DNA of 15,000 bases from Actinidia chinensis (Eukaryota > Streptophyta > Magnoliopsida > Ericales > Actinidiaceae): assembly GCA_009663005.1 (NCBI GenBank), contig VIGQ01000779.1, forward strand, positions 1 to 15,000. Reading direction: 5' to 3'. A program made the translations under genes and the position numbers. The notes beneath the pieces were generated by a model. It was given only the letters and a program-made list of their open reading frames with translations, did not search any database and had not been told where the DNA came from. Below are positions 9,195-15,000 of this stretch, piece after piece. How positions within the stretch are numbered: the stretch's first letter is position 1; each line of letters begins with the position of its first letter.

Positions 9195-9345
9195 CTATCT
9201 CCACGAAATTGACAGAGATTCTAGTATGATTAGGCAAAGTAAACAAATGAATTCTGTATAGGTCAGAGATGAAATGAAGGCATCATTAGAACAAATGTGT
9301 TTGGGTAGCCCCTGAAGCACAATCCCAGATTGTGTGATGAAAAAA
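9195..9345 (-). pseudogene. copia aspartic protease remnant
   Basis: The HICSNDAFISSL segment, characteristic of plant copia proteases, is readable on the minus strand. One frame over, and just upstream, the sequence reads SGAT, where intact relatives have DSGAT. The codon at the catalytic Asp position (9318-9316) is GCT, Ala. The active site is therefore both mutated and frameshifted relative to the downstream segment. The retropepsin normally cleaves the Gag-Pol polyprotein. Residues after the active site (TLPNHTRISVNFV, about 9195-9245) continue in another frame. Confidence 0.85.
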
Positions 9346-9599
9346 AATTGGATGTCACTGAAAACTGAAAAACATATACATGGCGCATATGAGACTAGGA
9401 GATGCCAGAATTCTATGATCATTAGTTGCTTGACAGAATTAGCCAATTGATTTGAAAGGCATGGATATAATCTGTGATACGGTATTACTGAAAATAGTTT
9501 GGATACCATTTGTGATCAACCTGAATTAGAAATGACTGATTTGAGGACTTGATTAATAGACATTGGTACCGTAGAGATGATTGAATTATTATCTCAATC

Positions 9600-10538
9600 T
9601 GGCTAAAAACCTGGTGGATAAACCAGGACTTTGTACATTTTTCAATGGTGGGACCATGAAAGTTACAATGAGTACCAAAATGGTCATCTTTCTTTTGTCC
9701 CGTATAGTGCCCCAGCATTATTGTAACTGGCCTTATTTTCCTGCTTGCATGGTTTCCCAGTTTATGAGCATAAGACGGTTCTGTGAATTCTTTGTATGCA
9801 CTTTAATAGCAAATGCCAAGAACTTGTAGGATCAGAAATTGAATTGGCCTGAATACCAATTTCCTTTGATTGTTCTTCTTGAGCGATCAAAAAAAACACC
9901 CTTTGTTTATGGGAGGTAAGGGACCTAGAAGCAACTGACCAAGGATTTGATTTGGGAAAAAGAAATCATGTAAATCCCATACGAAAAAGGACATGAAGTA
10001 TTCCAGTCTGATTAATGAGGAATTGAGATTCTTGATCCATCACAAGTGCAATTTTCCACTATGCAGACTGCGTCTATAGATTGTTCAATTCTTCCCATAT
10101 TGTCTTCCATTTGTAAAATAATGATGACAGTATTTTTGATCTTGAACTAGATTCATCAAATTCACGGACGTGAATTGAAAATTCCCGGTCCAGTTCTCTG
10201 TTGAAAAATTATTCTTTCAAATCAATCCAACTTCATAGGCAGAATCAGGAAAAATATGATAAATAGCTGGTATTTTTTAAAACAGAGTTCAGAATCCAAG
10301 AAATTACCACATTATTTTCTCATCCACGCATTGAGAAAGATAAACTTCATTTAAAAACTTCAGGTTTCTTGATTGGATCACTATGAAACCAACTGTTTAT
10401 TCACTGATTAATAGCAATAACATGCTCTTAATCATGAAGCATAATTGGTCTCTGTGAGTGATTGTGATACTAAAAAAACACGGCCTGGACCATCAGGAAT
10501 GATGGAGGAAATAGACTAGAAGATTCATCCATAGGCAT
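9600..10538 (-). pseudogene. copia gag remnant (UBN2-type gag plus zinc knuckle)
   Basis: A likely start is the ATG at 10538-10536 (MPMDESSSLFPPSFLM), followed by stops. Downstream frames recover segments typical of plant copia gag: SDSAYEV, FSTENWTGNFQF (about 10170-10205) and SLVSLLLGPLPP (about 9915-9950). A CCHC zinc knuckle lies at about 9635-9678 and reads GTHCNFHGPTIEKC. The first Cys is Gly and the zinc-binding His is Pro, so the knuckle has lost two ligands. Gag forms the virus-like particle and binds the RNA template. Numerous stops and frameshifts show it is dead. Confidence 0.88.
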
Positions 10539-10627
10539 TTGATCTCGTATTATCCGAATCTTGAGAATTCCATGAGGATCAAAAAAAAAAAAATATTGCA
10601 ATGAATGATAGAGCCAGTGAGCAGGAA

Positions 10628-10641
10628 GCTTTCTGCTACCA
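10628..10641 (-). other. primer-binding site of the copia element
   Basis: The minus strand reads TGGTAGCAGAAAGC directly after the 5' LTR. This resembles TGGTATCAGAGC, the complement of the initiator tRNA-Met 3' end used by most plant copia elements, with one substitution and a small insertion. It primes minus-strand cDNA synthesis in active elements. Confidence 0.85.
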
Positions 10642-10922
10642 TATTCAACAAGGAACTAAGAATGCAGAGAATGAAAATAGAAAAGAAGAGAATTTTTCAT
10701 TGATCTGTGTTACATCTTCCTTTATATAGGAAAGTCAGTGTGTTACAAACATTTCAAGAATAAGAAACAAACAGCATACAAGAAGAAGAAATAACAGAAT
10801 ACCAAGAAAAAACTAACCTGTAAGCTAACAAAACTGACTTTTATAAAACCAGAGGTACAATACCAATTAGTTGCATAGTTAATCAGGTTATAACAGAATA
10901 ATTCAAGCTACTTTAGATGTCA
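10642..10922 (-). repeat. 5' LTR of the copia element
   Basis: The minus-strand start TGACATCTAAAGTAG (10922 leftwards) keeps the canonical TG. The TATA segment TCCTATATAAAGGA (about 10717-10731) is conserved with the other LTR and would have driven element transcription leftwards. The inner end merges into the primer-binding site at 10641. Small indels relative to the left LTR occur throughout. Confidence 0.9.
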
Positions 10923-11340
10923 ATACATGATCGAACTACTGCTGCGAAATCTAGCGGTTTCTTGTGACGATATCTTTTTAACATATAAGGCGACAAAATA
11001 TATAATGACAGATTCTAATTTTGTTAAGGCAGATACCTACACCTAACTATCGCTACGAAGTAACCTAGTTAGTTTTCTGCGCCGGAATTCGGTGCAAATA
11101 CTACCAAAGATAGGCACTATCCAAGGTAAGGTTACCAATAATTTTGAGTTGTCACTATTTAGAAAGTTCAGAAGAATAACCGTGTTAGAGTTTAGATAAG
11201 GGGCAACGGTCGGTGGCGATCTCGAGGGAAGTCAAGGGAGAGAGGTAACTTGCACGACGAAACTTTTTTTGACCGCCCCATGCTCTGATCGAGATAATCG
11301 GCAACATGATAACAAGCTACCAGTCAGGCCTATGAATTAT
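10923..11340. other. intergenic DNA upstream of promoter-like region
   Basis: Composition is less AT-biased than in the left half of the window, with no open frame I can defend. A CGCCGGAATTCGGTG near-palindrome lies at about 11081-11095. This stretch could be distal promoter sequence for the plus-strand signals that follow. Confidence 0.4.
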
Positions 11341-11730
11341 GGTTGGGTCAGCCGCTCACTCACTGACATAGCAATGGGCACATTCGAGCACGTGTCGAGC
11401 TGTAGTCTGTCTAATGACACGACAGTTGACACGTCAATGCACACGCCGAGCTGTGCCTTATAAAGTCAGCCTTTATTTTTTTCTAAAATGTACGCGAATT
11501 CAGCACTAATAAGCATATTCTCTCTTTCTCTTTACGCGCGTTTTTCGGTCATTTAACTTGACAATCGGAGAACCGTTTTTCGAAAATAGCTCCGGTGACC
11601 AATCTCACTCTTTCTGTGTCGCAGCTAGACCTTCGCCGACGGATAATTGACTGCAGCCACCCGCACCACCGTAAGACCACCGCATATATATGTCCTCGAT
11701 TTACTTCCTCTCCTTCTCTTAAACTCACAC
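11341..11730 (+). promoter_or_regulatory. plant promoter-like region with G-box, ACGT element and two TATA boxes
   Basis: Plus-strand order: a G-box CACGTG (11389-11394, in context CACGTGTC, the ABRE core), GACACGTCA (11428-11436), repeated CGAGCTGT blocks (about 11396 and 11447), then TTATAAA (11458-11464). A second TATA candidate, ATATATAT (11684-11691), is followed at the usual distance by a CT-rich stretch and AAACTCACACCC, typical of plant transcription starts. G-boxes are bound by bZIP and bHLH factors, so light, stress or abscisic-acid control is possible. Downstream ATGs give only tiny frames (22 codons at 11488-11556, and two of 5 and 7 codons further on), so no gene body is visible. 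It may serve a gene split by an intron, a broken gene or a non-coding transcript. Confidence 0.45.
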
Positions 11731-11979
11731 CCACATAATACATACACATAACTTCTTCTTCTTTTCTTACTTTATTATAAGACAATACTTTTCTTTTTGG
11801 GCCGTGAAGATTCACTGGACAATTTTTGAGCATGAAAATTCTTAGATGAACCATATAATGGATCCCCTACCAACTGTTTGATATATTGTCCCAGAGAGAG
11901 TTTTTATGATTTAAGTGCCAATCTTTTACCTTATTGTAGAGTTGTTGACTCCTAGTGCAACAATATAAAGACAATGAAC
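11731..11979. other. possible 5' leader or intron, no ORF
   Basis: A stretch rich in CTT and ACA, as in plant 5' UTRs, leads into AT-rich DNA. The frames from ATGs at about 11832 and 11859 stop after a few codons. It ends at the target duplication of the hAT-like element. Confidence 0.35.
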
Positions 11980-12031
11980 AGTTTAGCTAGAGTTGCACAA
12001 ATAGGCCAGACTTTTTAACTCGCCCGCTCGT

Positions 12032-12054
12032 CGAACCGTTACTATAACGGTTCG
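12032..12054. repeat. perfect subterminal hairpin of the hAT-like element
   Basis: CGAACCGTTA (12032-12041) and TAACGGTTCG (12045-12054) form a perfect 10-bp stem with the loop CTA. It sits about 45 bp inside the left end, where transposase-binding or structural motifs of hAT elements are usually found. Function is inferred. Confidence 0.6.
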
Positions 12055-12232
12055 GATAAGTTCAGTCCGTATGGACTTGGGCCTAGTTCGAAACCCAATT
12101 CTTATTAGGTACATGCTGGACAGCCTTCGTCAAGTCCAACTCGGAATTAAAAACAACCCATTATTGTCCGTAATTCGGCCCGAACCGATTTGGCCCATTA
12201 GCCAGCCCGTTAGCCCATTCCAAAAAAAAAAA

Positions 12233-12505
12233 TATTCGGACCTAACAAATAAAACTAAAGCATCCTACCACTGCACCACAACCCCTCCTTCCTTTATTTG
12301 TATACTTTATTTTTATATTTAATACTTTCTTTTGGGAGTAAAGAAGTAAAAAAAGAAGTTCTTTTCCTGTACTTATGAGGATTTGAAATTGAGGCCTTAC
12401 AACCAAAACCAAAGCGCCCAGCCACTACACCACACCCTTCTTTTGTGTGTTTGCTTAATTTTTTTATTTAATACTTTATTGAGGGAGTAAAGAATTAAAA
12501 AAAAA
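12233..12505 (-). repeat. two tandem tRNA-like (SINE-like) units
   Basis: On the minus strand GGGTGTGGTGTAGTGGCTGG (from 12437) resembles a tRNA 5' end with a Pol III A box. TTTCAAATCC (ending about 12379) resembles the B box GGTTCGAATCC at tRNA-like spacing. About 154 bp further along the minus strand, GGGTTGTGGTGCAGTGGTAG (from 12284) repeats the A-box part with a weak B box (AGGTCCGAAT, about 12234-12243). The second copy ends in an oligo-T run (minus strand), which could act as a Pol III terminator. The linkers also match (TTCTTTACTCCC, AAAGTATTAAAT). This fits a tRNA-derived SINE, possibly dimeric, inside the hAT-like element. Confidence 0.5.
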
Positions 12506-12523
12506 ATAACAATTTTTTTTTCC

Positions 12524-13280
12524 GAAACCGTCTACATTTTACGTGAAAGTGATTATATCTTCTATGTAAAAATTAAAGTAAATTAATTATCATTACATAT
12601 TTGCTTGAAGAAGATAAATTTTTTATTTTTAATGAATTAATATCCCGATAAAAGGGCTTTCAATACTCAATAATTTTTAAATTTGACGAAAGTAATTAAA
12701 ATAATAAGACAAACAAAGTGAACGTTTTCTATCTTCATAATTGTGTTGTGATAGTTTGGCTATTGTATATTATCGTATAGCATAATAGGTTAGTTTAAAA
12801 TCAAGTAAATTCGATGTATAGGATTGAAAGGCAAGTGCATGCTCGATTTTCGAATATTCGATTTAAAACGTTATGATTTTATATATTATCAATTCTATAA
12901 TTTTTTTCAAAAACGATGGCAATCAAATGTCGGCAACACCTGATCGGATCACATTCGGTGCATCTATGAGCAATAAAATCCTATAATGCATGATTCAACG
13001 CCTATCAGAGCATTTTTTTAGAATTGGAACTGTTTAGATTTTAAGGAAGAGTACTTTATAATCCTCTATGTCAAAATAAATAAATATAATATCGTTACTA
13101 CTTAACTTCCTCTCGAAGTAAAATAAATGGTCGGTTGATATGAATCAATGCCCCAATTGAAGGGCTTTCACAATACCGATAGACTTCAAAATTGGCGAGA
13201 TTGATTCCAAAAATTGGCCATACACAAACAAAATGAATCGGGTTTGATCGTCGTAATTGGTTTGTGCACTGTTAAGTGGG
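12524..13280. repeat. diverged direct duplication, copies 12524-12760 and 13026-13280
   Basis: Two copies of about 240-255 bp lie 502-508 bp apart. Shared ordered blocks include TTCTATG/CTCTATG, AATGAAT..AT..CCC (about 12635 and 13140), AAGGGCTTTCA (12653 and 13159), GACAAACAAAGTGAA versus CACAAACAAAATGAA (12709 and 13224), and TAATTG..TTGTG at the end. They differ by many substitutions and small indels, so the duplication is old. The material between copies (12761-13025) is unrelated AT-rich DNA. No ORF is present. It may derive from a repeat family inserted twice, or from an internal duplication of the element. Confidence 0.6.
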
Positions 13281-13748
13281 TGCCAACCTTTTTTAATTTT
13301 TTTAATTATTTTATTATTTTAATTTACAACAATGTTATTTGAACATTATTTTCAATTATCAATCAAAAAAATTATTCTTGTTAACTTTTAGTCTTTTTTG
13401 TATTTGTTTATTTATTTTTTCATTTACTGTTTAATAAAATACATGTTGTTGTAATTATAAAACGATAATTTGCAATTCTTATTATTTTTTAAAAAATAAA
13501 AATTTTTATAATATTAAAAGAAAAATATGTAGACAAAATATAATATTATAATTAATTTTAAAAAAATAAAAAAAATAGACTGGGCCGGTCACGGGATGTG
13601 GCTAGCCCAACCCTCTACTGAAGCTGACTAGACTAATGAGCCGGACTGGATAACAAATACTTAATAGACCGGACCTAACTCATTTTGTACTGTACAGTTT
13701 GGACTAAACCTAACTCGAACCTTTACTATAACAAATAGAGTATTGATA

Positions 13749-13933
13749 GTTACACATCCAAAAAGTGGATGGGTACAAGGCACACTAATTTGGTCTTCCT
13801 AAAAATTAAGTGGGACATTGCCTTAATTAGGAATTTTCAGTTTTTTTACAAAAATCTAATTAGGGCTTGGGTCTCACTTATTTTGAAAAGACAAAAAGTG
13901 TGTCCAAGACACACTCACTTTTAAATGTGTACC
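13749..13933. mobile_element. nested MITE, about 185 bp with about 80-bp terminal inverted repeats
   Basis: Arms 13751-13830 and 13855-13931 are inverted copies. TACACATCCAAAAAGTGGAT matches TACACATTTAAAAGTGAGTG, and later AAGTGGGAC..GCC..AATTAG matches AAGTGAGAC..GCC..AATTAG. The loop is about 24 nt. Arms this long would fold into a stem-loop RNA if transcribed. The flanking duplication is unclear. Its position inside the hAT-like element explains the asymmetry of that element's right end, so it inserted later. The superfamily is not assigned. Confidence 0.75.
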
Positions 13934-13995
13934 TTATTATTATCTAATAGATAGGGACCGTCGGACCATCAATTTGTTGAAGATCTAAGTTTAGC

Positions 13996-14814
13996 CGCTT
14001 GTAAGAAGCATAATGGTTAGGAGGAGGGAGAGAGAGAGAGTCAGCTCTCTTGCTACTACTTAATTATTTTAAATTTTAATTATTCCACTACACTCATCTT
14101 GGTTCCGTATTTGTTCTACTAATGCCGCTTATCTGAATTGGCAATCAAATGAAGAAGATTGCACTGCCCACTTGGGTCAACAAAACTACATCGTTTCGGT
14201 GTCTAATTTTAAAACCGAATCATTTGGCATTTCTTGAGCTTCCGTGCAAATCTACGTTGGTTAACTTAAAATATGCCGTAGAGAGATCCATTTTGATCTA
14301 ATGGTTATTAATGAAGAGGGCAGGGGACACCAATAGGGAGATGATAGATCTCAAGTTGTTTTTGATCTAAAGGCGAAATCAAGTTGAAAAGGGAGTAAGA
14401 TTGCAAAAAAAAAACGTATTTGAAACGAATATACAAACCATTGTTCATAATCATAACAATTTTGTACTGTATCATGTTACTTTTTAGCAATAGCAATGCC
14501 AAATGGCATTTACTATTGGAACTGCTTATAAATATAGGACATTTGAGTAATTTACTAAAACAAAACTAATTTTTAAAAAAAAAGAGTCAAAAACCAATAC
14601 TAAAACATTTAAGTTATTAGGTTCCGTCCCTATTAAAGCCCAAACATAAATAACTACTCATCACATTTCAATGGCTAATACGAGCTCTTAACATTTAAAA
14701 AAATCCAATGTAACCCTACAAGATTGAAGAATATGAATCCCCATTGATAAGTTTTTAACACGCTACGAGATTTAGCAATCTTCTGAGTTTTAGCTCATGC
14801 AGTTTCTTATTGAT
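13996..14814. other. intergenic DNA, no gene supported
   Basis: Contains a short GA microsatellite (14027-14040) and a repeated TTTTGATCTAA motif (about 14292 and 14359) in matching contexts, possibly a fragment of another small element. A 64-codon minus-strand frame (14502-14308) shows no domain or promoter and is not called. The rest is AT-rich without recognisable structure. Confidence 0.45.
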
Positions 14815-14816
14815 TG

Positions 14817-15000
14817 GTTTTGGTCATGATTATGGACAAATTTGTCATAATAGATTGTTGGTTGTGTTTTGTTGATGGCATTGTTGGTCACTTGTGGACA
14901 ATATTGTCATAAATATGGCATTGTATTTTTATAATGTTGTTAGTATGAAACCTGATAAAATTATCATGATCACCCTTTATAAGTTTTTTATCAATATGAT
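14817..15000. repeat. tandem repeat with palindromic cores, about 60-bp period, runs off right edge
   Basis: Three units are visible. Unit 1 has the perfect palindrome GACAAATTTGTC (14835-14846) and unit 2 the perfect palindrome GACAATATTGTC (14897-14908), 62 bp apart. Unit 3 has the weaker GATAAAATTATC (14954-14965), 57 bp further on. Each palindrome is preceded at a similar distance by TGGTCA or a relative and followed by ATAA or ATGA. The linkers share ATGGCATTGT-like blocks. The array probably continues beyond the window. Confidence 0.6.

Larger units (their letters stand above)
5731..10922 (-). mobile_element. full-length, decayed Ty1/copia LTR retrotransposon
   Basis: About 5.19 kb bounded by two direct LTR copies (5731-6018 and about 10642-10922). 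Orientation is minus because the primer-binding site adjoins the right LTR and the polypurine tract adjoins the left LTR. Going leftwards, remnants of gag, protease, integrase, reverse transcriptase and RNase H appear in that order. Integrase before reverse transcriptase defines Ty1/copia rather than gypsy. Every coding segment has stops and frameshifts, so it cannot move by itself. By eye the LTRs share roughly 80% identity with at least a dozen small indels, which implies an old insertion if the assembly is accurate. No perfect 5-bp target duplication remains: ACTCA lies left (5726-5730) and ATACA right (10923-10927). The lineage within copia is not assigned. Confidence 0.93.
11988..13987. 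mobile_element. hAT-like non-autonomous element, 2.0 kb, with nested insertions
   Basis: The left end reads TAGAGTTGCACAAATAGGCC and the right end, inverted, reads TAGATCTTCAACAAATTGAT; both start TAGA and share ACAAAT. A perfect 8-bp direct repeat AGTTTAGC flanks them (11980-11987 and 13988-13995), the duplication size of hAT elements. The subterminal GGTTCG..AAGTTCAGTCC (12049-12070) recurs inverted at about 13697-13727 as GGTTCGAGTTAGGTTTAGTCC. The right copy is too far from the end until the nested MITE (13749-13933) is subtracted, after which both lie about 60-80 bp inside. GGCCC-rich subterminal sequence (12172-12220 and 13580-13660) also fits plant hAT elements. No transposase is seen. 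Confidence 0.6.

Noticed and set aside
9581..9829. 82-codon plus-strand ORF
   Set aside because: It lies antisense to the copia gag region and overlaps the zinc knuckle, so it is a shadow of the retrotransposon.
5726..10927. 5-bp target duplication of the copia element
   Set aside because: The flanks ACTCA and ATACA agree at only 3 of 5 positions, so a duplication cannot be claimed; decay or end misplacement is possible.
11549..11854. 101-codon minus-strand ORF
   Set aside because: It runs antisense through the plus-strand promoter-like region, and its sequence reflects the CTT/ACA-rich leader; no domain was recognised. A real minus-strand gene is not excluded but is unsupported.
12071..12322. 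83-codon plus-strand ORF
   Set aside because: It spans the hAT-like subterminal region and the antisense of the tRNA-like units, so it is unlikely to be coding.
12372..12437. Functional tRNA gene on the minus strand
   Set aside because: A-box and B-box-like motifs are present, but the acceptor stem does not pair well by eye and the B box deviates (TTTCAAATCC), so I call it only tRNA-like.
14308..14502. 64-codon minus-strand ORF
   Set aside because: Low-complexity hydrophobic translation of AT-rich DNA with no promoter or domain.
14817..15000. CRISPR array
   Set aside because: The units are diverged along their length, the palindromes lie in whole-unit tandem repeats rather than identical repeats with unique spacers, and the context is plant nuclear DNA.

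Overview
This window looks like AT-rich intergenic DNA from a plant nuclear genome, probably a flowering plant. The main reasons are a decayed plant-type Ty1/copia LTR retrotransposon, several miniature inverted-repeat elements, a hAT-like element with GGCCC-rich ends, CT/GA-rich promoter-type tracts, and telo-box and ACGT (G-box) promoter motifs. I see no complete protein-coding gene, no bacterial-type operon, no rRNA gene and no CRISPR array.

Layout. Positions 1-170 hold what may be the promoter, 5' UTR and first codons of a minus-strand gene that runs off the left edge. 170-2520 is mostly non-coding, with a small G/C-rich inverted repeat (252-339), a C-rich tract and a compact hairpin near 1490. 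2529-2902 may contain a promoter and a short first exon on the minus strand. 3158-3320 is an 85-bp imperfect tandem repeat in very AT-rich DNA. 3707-4749 is a foldback element of about 1.04 kb in which almost the whole length is one inverted repeat. 4841-5030 resembles one end of a MITE without its partner.

5731-10922 is a full-length but dead Ty1/copia element on the minus strand. Its LTRs are about 285 bp, and it keeps a primer-binding site next to the 5' LTR, a polypurine tract next to the 3' LTR, and recognisable gag, protease, integrase, reverse transcriptase and RNase H segments in the usual copia order. All are broken by frameshifts and stops. The protease active-site Asp codon reads Ala, and the YVDD box is frameshifted.

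10923-11980 contains a well-formed plus-strand promoter-like region (G-box, a second ACGT element, TATA boxes near 11460 and 11685) but no long ORF follows it. It is interrupted at 11988 by a 2.0-kb element that I interpret as hAT-like, with a perfect 8-bp flanking duplication. That element carries a hairpin, two tandem tRNA-like (SINE-like) units, a diverged 240-255 bp direct duplication, and a nested MITE of about 185 bp near its right end. 13996-14815 shows little. From about 14815 to the right edge there is a tandem array of about 60-bp units, each centred on a palindrome.

Nothing here forms a gene system. The window reads as layered transposon insertions between genes, with at least one clear nesting (a MITE inside the hAT-like element). 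All family assignments come from motifs read by eye; no database search was run.
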